A stretch of DNA of 17,313 bases from assembly GCA_045605745.1 (NCBI GenBank), contig JAZUQN010000088.1:1-17313 (forward strand). The letters are read 5' to 3'. The notes beneath the pieces were generated by a model. It saw only the letters and a program-made list of their open reading frames with translations. It was not told where the DNA came from and ran no database searches. Of the stretch, positions 6,885 to 11,964 are shown in pieces (within the stretch, counting starts at the first letter, position 1; each line of letters begins with the position of its first letter). Made by a program: the position numbers and the translations under genes. Source of the DNA: SIG710 sp045605745 (lineage in GTDB: Bacteria > Bacillota > Clostridia > Oscillospirales > CAG-272).

Positions 6885-7893
6885 GAGAAGCGCCTCCCTT
6901 CTGCTTTCCAAACGCTCTCGGTCTTGTGAATTTATCGATATAATATACAAGAGTGTTCATAATCAGAATAGCAAAGGACACTCCCTCAGGATAGCCTCCG
7001 AAATATCTGATGAAAACCACGATAGCACCGCAGCCAACACCGAATATCAGCTTGCCTTTCGATGTTATGGGAGAGGTTACATAATCGGTTGCCATAAAGA
7101 ATGCGCCGAGGATAAGTCCACCCGCAAATATCTCGCTGAACACAAAGGAAACAACATCTGAATTCTGAGGAAACACTGCCGCAAGAAGTGCTACCGTTCC
7201 TATCATAGAAACCGGAATGTGCCAAGAGATGACCTTGCGAATGAGCAGATATATTCCTCCAACTATAAGAAGTGCCGAGGAGACCTCGCCAATAGTACCG
7301 CCGCATCTGCCTGTTATAAGATCCACCCATGAAATTTCAGGAAGAGAGCCTGCCTTAAGCGCAGCAAGAGGCGTTGAAGTTGCAACTGCGTCCAATATTT
7401 CCTCACCGCCGTCAAAAATTCCAAGACGCCTGAAGGGCTCAGTAAAGGTGGTCATTTCATTTGGCCATGCAAACAAAAAAACTCTTGCGGCAAGCGCCGG
7501 ATTCATAAAGTTTTTTCCAATGCCGCCAAACAACTGCTTTACAACAACTATGGCGAAAAACGCTCCCACAACAGGAATCCAATATGGAACGGTTGCCGGA
7601 AGATTAAGTCCCAAAATTAGACCTGTCAGTGCCGCCGAAAAATCCCCTATGCTTACCCTTCGCTTCAGCAATTTCTGAAACAAAAATTCAAACAAAACCG
7701 CAGAGGCAACTGAAATAAGGACAACAGCCAGTGCTCGAAGTCCAAAGCAGATCACTCCCCATACGGTAGCCGGCAAAAGTGCTATAATAACATCCGCCAT
7801 AACAGTACGGGTGGTATCACCGTGCCGAATATGTGGCGAAGGGGAGACCGTCAAAAGTGCGGCAGACTCCAATTTGTTCGCTTCGTTATTCAT
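6877..7893 (-). CDS. rnfD: Rnf complex subunit D (membrane flavoprotein)
   Basis: RnfD is a multi-helix membrane subunit with covalent FMN. The 338-residue reading begins MNNEANKLE and has the family N-terminal signature VSPSPHIRHGDTTRTVMADV, then about nine hydrophobic segments. GGIGKNFMNPALAARVFL is conserved. Near residue 168 DAVATSTPL corresponds to the flavinylation motif, with Thr174 before Pro as the likely FMN site. The start is uncertain: the ATG at 7891-7893 has AAAGGA twelve bases upstream, while an in-frame TTG at 7914 would add seven residues with no ribosome binding site. Confidence 0.95.
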   Translation of the reverse strand: MNNEANKLESAALLTVSPSPHIRHGDTTRTVMADVIIALLPATVWGVICFGLRALAVVLISVASAVLFEFLFQKLLKRRVSIGDFSAALTGLILGLNLPATVPYWIPVVGAFFAIVVVKQLFGGIGKNFMNPALAARVFLFAWPNEMTTFTEPFRRLGIFDGGEEILDAVATSTPLAALKAGSLPEISWVDLITGRCGGTIGEVSSALLIVGGIYLLIRKVISWHIPVSMIGTVALLAAVFPQNSDVVSFVFSEIFAGGLILGAFFMATDYVTSPITSKGKLIFGVGCGAIVVFIRYFGGYPEGVSFAILIMNTLVYYIDKFTRPRAFGKQKGGASHG

Positions 7894-7927
7894 ATGTACA
7901 TAAAATCCTTTCAAAAAATTAGGTCAC

Positions 7928-9289
7928 TCACTTCTTTTCAATATCGGGGATTATTGCCGCAGCCTTTGCACTCTCCGCAGCTTTCTTAGCTCGGAGAGCT
8001 CCCTTGGCAACCCTTATATACTGAACTATCGGAACATGACCGGGACAGTTATAAGAGCAGGTTCCGCATTCAACACAGCTAAGAACATCATAATTTTGGG
8101 CATCCTCATATCTTCCCCCTTGAGCAAACTGGGCAAGATAATTTGGCATAAGGTGCATTGGGCAATTTTTAACACATCTGCCGCATCTGATGCAGGCATA
8201 ATCCTCGTTATCCTTTGCGCACATCTCTTCTGAAAAAACAAGGAGAGCAGATGTGCCCTTAGTTACAGGGGCATTTATATCCCACTGTGCAAAGCCCATC
8301 ATCGGGCCGCCGCTAATGATCTTTTTAGCTTCCTTTTTCATTCCTCCGCAAAAGTCGATAAGGTCTTTATAAGAGGCACCAATAGGAGCAAGGACATTCT
8401 GCGGAGCAGCAATGCAATCCCCGGCAACCGTGACTATCCTTTCGATAAGCGGTATACCGTAGGCAAATGCTCTGTATACGGCTGCACAGGTTTCTGCATT
8501 AAAAATAACGCATCCCACATCTGTAGGCAGCTTCCCTTGGGGAATCTCTTTGCCGGTGAGAGCATAGATAAGCTGGCGTTCATCTCCCTGAGGATATTTC
8601 GTTTTCATAATCTTAACGCTGATCATTTTGCTTGCTCCGATTTTCTCCTCAAGTTTTAGGACAGCGTCCATTTTATTATCCTCAACAGCAATGTCTGCTT
8701 CTCTGAGACCAAAGGCCTTGAGCAATATTTTTGTACCGTTTATTATCTCCCCCGGACGTTCAAGCATGAGACGGTGATTTGCAGTTATAAACGGCTCGCA
8801 CTCTGCACAGTTTATAATAAGCTTATCAACCTTACCTATGGCAGACTGTATCTTTGCATAGGTTGGGAATGTTGCGCCTCCCATTCCGGAAATGCCGGCA
8901 CGGCGAACAACCTCAATGATTTCCTCTGCTGTAGTCTCGGTCAGCTTTTTTTCACAGGGCTTGATATCGGGAGAGAGCTCATATTCTCCGTCATTTTCTA
9001 TAACGACCGTTTGAATGGGCAAAGACTGCGCATTATTATATGATTTTATCGCCTTTACATTACCGGAAACACTCGAATGAACGGGGCAACCGAGGCCGCC
9101 CTCAATTTCTCCGATGACCTGGCCGCGAAGAACTCTGTCACCCACCTTAACAAGAGGCTTGCAGTGTGCGCCAATGTGCTGTGACATGGGAATACAGATC
9201 TCAGCAGGGGGAGTCATTTTCTGAGTAGGTGAATTTCGTGTAAACTTATATTCGGCAACATGAGAACCGCCTTTAAAGGTATATGCCAA
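7928..9289 (-). CDS. rnfC: Rnf complex subunit C (NADH-binding subunit)
   Basis: RnfC is the peripheral subunit that reduces NAD+ with electrons from ferredoxin. The 453-residue sequence opens with TFKGGSHVAEYK. It has the nucleotide/FMN-binding glycine-rich stretch GISGMGGATFPTYAK (132-146) and two [4Fe-4S] motifs: C366-C376 in CIRCGRCVKNCP and C405-C415 in CVECGTCSYNCP. The C-terminus is Ala/Lys-rich. It is first in the operon. The start is TTG, since an in-frame stop lies three codons upstream. The only nearby ATG (9294-9296) is one base out of frame across a run of six T, so a homopolymer error or slippage is worth checking. Confidence 0.96.
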   Translation of the reverse strand: MAYTFKGGSHVAEYKFTRNSPTQKMTPPAEICIPMSQHIGAHCKPLVKVGDRVLRGQVIGEIEGGLGCPVHSSVSGNVKAIKSYNNAQSLPIQTVVIENDGEYELSPDIKPCEKKLTETTAEEIIEVVRRAGISGMGGATFPTYAKIQSAIGKVDKLIINCAECEPFITANHRLMLERPGEIINGTKILLKAFGLREADIAVEDNKMDAVLKLEEKIGASKMISVKIMKTKYPQGDERQLIYALTGKEIPQGKLPTDVGCVIFNAETCAAVYRAFAYGIPLIERIVTVAGDCIAAPQNVLAPIGASYKDLIDFCGGMKKEAKKIISGGPMMGFAQWDINAPVTKGTSALLVFSEEMCAKDNEDYACIRCGRCVKNCPMHLMPNYLAQFAQGGRYEDAQNYDVLSCVECGTCSYNCPGHVPIVQYIRVAKGALRAKKAAESAKAAAIIPDIEKK

Positions 9290-9339
9290 AAAACATCAAC
9301 TCTCTTTCGTAATCAAACTATAAAAACAAATATACATAT

Positions 9340-9368
9340 ATTTTAACTTAAATTTTGGAAAAACGCAA
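9340..9368 (-). promoter_or_regulatory. candidate promoter of the rnf operon
   Basis: On the minus strand TTGCGT (9363-9368) is followed by an exact 17-bp spacer and TAAAAT (9340-9345), about 50 bp before the rnfC start. The -35 is weak. The surrounding 9297-9460 is extremely A+T-rich and holds no gene; I see no recognisable riboswitch or operator there. Confidence 0.4.
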
Positions 9369-9460
9369 TAGCAAGAATATATATTTATCAAATTTGCAAG
9401 AATAACATTGCTTTTCACCGAATATAAATATTTTTTTCACAATTATTTTAAAATTAGGGG

Positions 9461-9489
9461 TTGACAAAGAAAAAAATGTATGGTATAAT
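9461..9489 (+). promoter_or_regulatory. consensus promoter of the tRNA unit
   Basis: TTGACA (9461-9466), a 17-bp spacer and TATAAT (9484-9489) are a perfect match to the vegetative sigma factor consensus, 31 bp before the first tRNA. Confidence 0.93.
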
Positions 9490-9520
9490 ATCACACGTTG
9501 CGGTGAAGCAACTCTCAAAT

Positions 9521-9597
9521 GGCGGAGTAGCTCAGTTGGCTAGAGCAATCGGTTCATACCCGATAGGTCATGGGTTCAAGTCCAATCTCCGCTACCA
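9521..9597 (+). tRNA. tRNA-Met (anticodon CAT), elongator type
   Basis: The cloverleaf can be read in full. The acceptor is GGCGGAG with CTCCGCT (G1-T72 wobble). The D stem GCTC/GAGC and the anticodon stem ATCGG/CCGAT are perfect. The loop TTCATAC has CAT at 9555-9557. The T-loop is TTCAAGT and CCA is encoded. It closely resembles Bacillus elongator tRNA-Met and lacks the initiator's GGG/CCC anticodon stem. A lysidine-modified tRNA-Ile2 is less likely. The T stem ATGGG/CCAAT has one G-A mismatch, which is unusual. Confidence 0.93.
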
Positions 9598-9600
9598 TAA

Positions 9601-9675
9601 GGCCCGTTGGTCAAGCGGTTAAGACACGGCCCTTTCACGGCTGTAACATGGGTTCGATTCCCGTACGGGTCACCA
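9601..9675 (+). tRNA. tRNA-Glu (anticodon TTC)
   Basis: The gene has 75 bases with encoded CCA. The loop CTTTCAC has TTC at 9634-9636. The acceptor GGCCCGT/ACGGGTC and T-arm ATGGG-TTCGATT-CCCGT are near-identical to Firmicutes tRNA-Glu. It follows tRNA-Met by three bases and shares its promoter. Confidence 0.96.
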
Positions 9676-9718
9676 AAAAACAAAGAGGCATCACAAAGTG
9701 ATGCCTCTTTGTTTTTTT
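9675..9718 (+). terminator. intrinsic terminator of the tRNA unit
   Basis: A 20-bp perfect stem (9675-9694 with 9698-9717) has an AAA loop; the core is GAGGCATCAC/GTGATGCCTC and it ends in T7. It begins at the last base of tRNA-Glu. Confidence 0.93.
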
Positions 9719-9722
9719 ATTA

Positions 9723-10062
9723 CACAAACCGAATCGAGCCCCACAAATCCGCAAGGATTTGTCAGTGCGAGCAATGATGAACAATGGATTTACGCATAAT
9801 ATTAGTGCTCGTTTGGGTTCGATTCCCGTACACACCACAAGTGGTGTCTCTTTTTGTTTTTCCCGGCACAAACCGAATCGAGCCCCACAAATCCGCAAGG
9901 ATTTGTCAGTGCGAGCAATGATGAACAATGGATTTACGCATAATATTAGTGCTCGTTTGGGTTCGATTCCCATACACACCACAAGTGGTGTCTTTTTTTG
10001 TTTTTCCCGACACAAACCGAATCGAGCCCCACAAATCCATAAGGATTTGTCAGTGCGAGCAA
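9723..10062. repeat. tandem 144-bp repeat containing tRNA-Glu 3'-end relics (2 full copies, 1 partial)
   Basis: Copies lie at 9723-9866 and 9867-10010, with three differences (9828, 9850 and 9866 versus the second copy). A partial third copy at 10011-10062 has a two-base change in a hairpin loop. Each full unit contains the hairpin ACAAATCC-GCAA-GGATTTGT. Each also has a T-arm relic GGGTTCGATTCCC ending in ACACACCA, then a short stem ACACCA/TGGTGT with a T-rich tail resembling a terminator. The 17 bases at 9815-9831 are identical to 9650-9666 in tRNA-Glu. The left end carries an inverted T-arm-like AACCGAATCGAGCCC, giving the unit imperfect terminal inverted repeats. The unit may be tRNA duplication relics, integration scars or a small non-autonomous element. 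Long ORFs through it are antisense-tRNA artefacts. Confidence 0.88.
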
Positions 10063-10096
10063 CTGTGAATTTAAAAATTAATCAGTATTTCCTAAA

Positions 10097-11179
10097 TCAA
10101 ATCCTCTTTATCTTTGCGCAAAATTCTTCTCTTGTTGAGACACCAAGCCTTCTCAGCATCTTGGTTTTTCTATATGCAAGAGTCCTTATGTGTATAAAAA
10201 GCTTGGCAGCTATCTGCTCATATGTAAACCCTTTCAGCATAAGAGCTATTATATCTCTGTCTGTGTCATCGCAATCCTGCAAAAAAGATTCTATCTCGAT
10301 AATTTCGGCAAGATCTGGGTTTTTATAGATCTCATTTCCCACACCCCCGGACATAGGCCCGGACATGATAGGTGTAAACGGAATATTGTCTGTTGAATTG
10401 CGAATAATCAGTTCTCCCTTAACATAGGATATAGTGCGGAATATTCCGGGATTTGCCGATAGATATTTGCAAAGCCTAACAGCCTGTTTGCCAAGATTTG
10501 CATAATCCAAAAGTATTGATGTAAGAGGAACCGATATGTTGCGGCCAATGCTTGAATTGCCCATACCTATAACATATAAAGAGCGAGGAACATCATATCC
10601 AAGCTCGCTCATGCGCTTAATGAGAAACACCGCCAAGGTATCGTTTGAGCAAATCACCGCATCATATTTGCCTACAAAATCATCAATTCGGGCAACAAAA
10701 TCATCAATGTGAGAATCGTCAAGAGGGATACAAGCACAGCCGGAAAGCCCAAGTTCTGCTGTTACCTCTTCAAAGGCCTTTTGCTTGATCTTATCGCAAA
10801 AATCAAGATCTCTAAGTCCAAGCGCGGCAATCCTCGTTCTGCCGGCTCCAACTAAATAGTGAATACAATCCGAAACCGCTTCATAAAGATCGAAGCACAC
10901 ATTGCTACACAGCATTTTTTTCGTTGGTGCACTGCCTGCTGTGATAAGTACGGGCCTGTAGTTTGCTTTTTGCAGGTCCAAAACAGCATTTTGAAGCCAC
11001 TCATTTTCGCTTCCGATAATGGCAACGGCCTCTCCGTTTCCTCTTGTTAGGATACTCAGCCTTTTAATGCTTTTTTTGCTGAGGGCTGCTTCGTTGCAAA
11101 AGCCATCATAAATATTTCTCAGCCAATAGCTGTTCTCAAATTCAGGCTCACAGTATAATCTCAGAATATCCACAAGCAT
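10097..11179 (-). CDS. LacI/GalR-type ligand-binding protein with C-terminal LuxR-like HTH
   Basis: In this 360-residue protein about the first 255 residues resemble the periplasmic-binding-protein-like sensor domain of LacI/GalR regulators: AVAIIGSENEWLQ, RTRIAALGL, DAVICSNDTLAVFLIKRM and VIGMGNSSIG are typical stretches. The N-terminal LacI HTH is absent; the sensor domain starts at residue 1. The C-terminus (about 307-347) has a LuxR/GerE-like helix-turn-helix, MLKGFTYEQIAAKLFIHIRT, followed by MLRRLGVSTREEF. It is therefore probably a cytoplasmic ligand-responsive regulator with inverted domain order. AGGAGGTGA directly precedes the ATG. It has its own consensus promoter and is divergent from the micro-ORF transcript. 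Ligand and targets cannot be read from the sequence. Confidence 0.82.
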   Translation of the reverse strand: MLVDILRLYCEPEFENSYWLRNIYDGFCNEAALSKKSIKRLSILTRGNGEAVAIIGSENEWLQNAVLDLQKANYRPVLITAGSAPTKKMLCSNVCFDLYEAVSDCIHYLVGAGRTRIAALGLRDLDFCDKIKQKAFEEVTAELGLSGCACIPLDDSHIDDFVARIDDFVGKYDAVICSNDTLAVFLIKRMSELGYDVPRSLYVIGMGNSSIGRNISVPLTSILLDYANLGKQAVRLCKYLSANPGIFRTISYVKGELIIRNSTDNIPFTPIMSGPMSGGVGNEIYKNPDLAEIIEIESFLQDCDDTDRDIIALMLKGFTYEQIAAKLFIHIRTLAYRKTKMLRRLGVSTREEFCAKIKRI

Positions 11180-11225
11180 TCACCTCCTAAAAAAATAGGG
11201 CCTATAACAGCCGCACAACATTTTT

Positions 11226-11254
11226 ATTATAACAGAGTATTTTCTCTAAATCAA
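11226..11254 (-). promoter_or_regulatory. promoter of the LacI-like regulator gene
   Basis: On the minus strand TTGATT (11249-11254), a 17-bp spacer and TATAAT (11226-11231), 46 bp before the ATG. The spacer contains AGAG-AAAATA-CTCT, a small palindrome that could be an operator. Confidence 0.75.
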
Positions 11255-11288
11255 GTGGATTTTTGAAAATTTTATCTGCTGAAGAAAA

Positions 11289-11356
11289 AAAGTTTGAAAT
11301 AGCTTGATGCAATAACCAAAAATGCAGCCGATTTTTGTGCATATCCAACAAACTTT
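11289..11356. other. inverted repeat upstream of the micro-ORF promoter
   Basis: AAAGTTTG (11289-11296) is matched by CAAACTTT (11349-11356), with an inner ATGCA/TGCAT pair (11322-11326 with 11338-11342). It lies between two divergent promoters and may be a regulator site or chance in A+T-rich DNA. Nothing else is seen in 11255-11377. Confidence 0.3.
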
Positions 11357-11377
11357 ATAAAAATTTCAAAAAAGCTA

Positions 11378-11406
11378 TTGACAATTTAGACAACATTTGT
11401 TATAAT
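11378..11406 (+). promoter_or_regulatory. perfect consensus promoter of the micro-ORF transcript
   Basis: TTGACA (11378-11383), 17-bp spacer, TATAAT (11401-11406). The expected transcription start is near 11413, just before AAAAAGGAGAGG. Confidence 0.9.
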
Positions 11407-11462
11407 AAAGGTGCAAAAAGGAGAGGTCAAAAAGACAGCTCAAACGGGAGGGATGTAAAGCA

Positions 11463-11507
11463 ATGATTTTTAGATTTCTTACACAAACCCGAGCTAAGAT
11501 CAAATAA
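11463..11507 (+). CDS. micro-ORF 1a: 14-residue basic peptide
   Basis: Reads MIFRFLTQTRAKIK then TAA. GGGAGGG (11446-11452) lies ten bases upstream. A start-stop pair ATG-TAA (11453-11458) sits between that site and the start. The peptide has four basic and no acidic residues. First ORF of module 1. Confidence 0.5.
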   Translation: MIFRFLTQTRAKIK

Positions 11508-11525
11508 GAAAAGGAGACGCAGCCA

Positions 11526-11534
11526 ATGAACTAA
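11526..11534 (+). CDS. micro-ORF 1b: two-codon mini-ORF
   Basis: ATG-AAC-TAA (Met-Asn) with AAGGAG (11511-11516) nine bases upstream. The leader and first bases (CCAATGAACTA) match those of micro-ORF 2b. Two-codon minigenes are known from phage lambda bar, where they cause peptidyl-tRNA drop-off; any such role here is inference. Confidence 0.4.
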   Translation: MN

Positions 11535-11575
11535 ATTAGCTTCCCAAAACAAAGTTCCCTGCAAGGAGTGATAAC

Positions 11576-11623
11576 ATGAAGAAACCACCGAGAAGTTTAC
11601 ACTATGCGAGAACATATATTTAA
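11576..11623 (+). CDS. micro-ORF 2a: 15-residue basic peptide
   Basis: Reads MKKPPRSLHYARTYI then TAA, with AAGGAG (11563-11568) seven bases upstream, the best start signal in the transcript. It has four Lys/Arg and no acidic residues. Its stop codon overlaps the ribosome binding site of the next mini-ORF, which suggests coupling. Confidence 0.55.
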   Translation: MKKPPRSLHYARTYI

Positions 11624-11635
11624 GGAGAAGAACCA

Positions 11636-11647
11636 ATGAACTACTGA
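11636..11647 (+). CDS. micro-ORF 2b: three-codon mini-ORF
   Basis: ATG-AAC-TAC-TGA (Met-Asn-Tyr) with AAGGAG (11622-11627) eight bases upstream, overlapping the stop of micro-ORF 2a. Confidence 0.4.
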   Translation: MNY

Positions 11648-11710
11648 TTTCTGTTAAATAGCAAACCGAATATAAAACAAGATGATTTGATATAGATAAT
11701 GGGTGATTTA

Positions 11711-11758
11711 ATGAGATACACACAGTTTATACTTAATTTGAAAGCCAAAACATCTTGA
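11711..11758 (+). CDS. micro-ORF 3a: 15-residue basic peptide
   Basis: Reads MRYTQFILNLKAKTS then TGA. The start signal is weaker (GGGTG five bases upstream). An in-frame ATG at 11699 would add MGDL without a ribosome binding site. Three basic and no acidic residues. A (K/R)A(K) element near the C-terminus recalls RAK in 1a and YAR in 2a. Confidence 0.45.
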   Translation: MRYTQFILNLKAKTS

Positions 11759-11774
11759 ATCAGGAGCTACGCCA

Positions 11775-11795
11775 ATGGAAATTTTCAATAAATGA
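11775..11795 (+). CDS. micro-ORF 3b: six-codon mini-ORF
   Basis: Reads MEIFNK then TGA, with AGGAG (11762-11766) eight bases upstream and the same CCAATG start context as the other mini-ORFs. ATG-AAT-TAA (11792-11800) overlaps its end. Confidence 0.4.
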   Translation: MEIFNK

Positions 11796-11830
11796 ATTAA
11801 GTTGAATAGTTAGAATAAATTATATAATAT

Positions 11831-11862
11831 GGGAGGACTGCGAAAGTCCTCCCTCTTTTTTT
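11831..11862 (+). terminator. intrinsic terminator of the micro-ORF transcript
   Basis: GGGAGGACT (11831-11839), loop GCGAA, AGTCCTCCC (11845-11853), then TCTTTTTTT. It ends the micro-ORF transcript before the separate nrdD promoter. Confidence 0.93.
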
Positions 11863-11892
11863 GCAAAAAATTGAAAAAATCCATATCACATA

Positions 11893-11921
11893 TTGACAAC
11901 AACCACAAGATATGCTATAAT
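11893..11921 (+). promoter_or_regulatory. promoter of nrdDG
   Basis: TTGACA (11893-11898), a 17-bp spacer and TATAAT (11916-11921), 43 bp before the nrdD ATG. Confidence 0.9.
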
Positions 11922-11947
11922 TATGCCAAAGTCACCCCAATATATAG
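11906..11947. promoter_or_regulatory. candidate pair of NrdR boxes over the nrdD promoter
   Basis: CAATATATAG (11938-11947) matches the ten-base NrdR-box core CWATATATWG at every position. A weaker copy CAAGATATGC (11906-11915), with seven of ten matches, lies exactly 32 bp upstream, abutting the -10. Paired boxes about three helical turns apart are the usual NrdR arrangement. The second box is degenerate, so confidence is moderate. Confidence 0.55.
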
Positions 11948-11964
11948 ATAAAAAGGAGAATTTT

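Larger units (their letters stand above)
11413..11862 (+). ncRNA. short transcript carrying three modules of tiny ORFs; unrecognised system
   Basis: A perfect promoter (11378-11406) and a perfect terminator (11831-11862) bracket about 450 nt with no conventional gene. Reading through it gives three successive modules. Each has a 14-15 codon ORF for a basic peptide, starting at 11463, 11576 and 11711. Each of these is followed 60-64 nt later by a mini-ORF of two to six codons, starting at 11526, 11636 and 11775. Five of six starts have a purine-rich Shine-Dalgarno sequence 7-10 bases upstream. The mini-ORF leaders are alike: AGGAG, a short A/C-rich spacer, then CCAATG. The extent is inferred from promoter and terminator only. 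It could instead act as an RNA, for example through its repeated GGAG motifs. Confidence 0.7.

Noticed and set aside
6885..6950. N-terminal extension of rnfG
   Set aside because: It overlaps rnfD further and lacks a ribosome binding site; GGGAGG precedes the internal ATG at 6882-6884.
9635..10328. Long ORFs on both strands through the 144-bp repeats (minus 9635-10015, plus 9759-10328)
   Set aside because: The minus reading repeats a GIEPKRA-type stretch, the familiar artefact of translating tRNA T-arms in antisense. Both ORFs follow the repeat period and one runs into the tRNA; no ribosome binding site.
11413..11862. Micro-ORF transcript as a CsrA-sponge RNA
   Set aside because: There are repeated GGAG motifs, but they are fewer than in CsrB-type RNAs, are not presented in hairpin loops, and each is placed correctly for a start codon. 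Kept as an alternative only.
11893..11964. N-terminal extension of nrdD
   Set aside because: It would begin inside the -35 box, and a good AAGGAG site precedes the ATG at 11965, where the ATP-cone begins.
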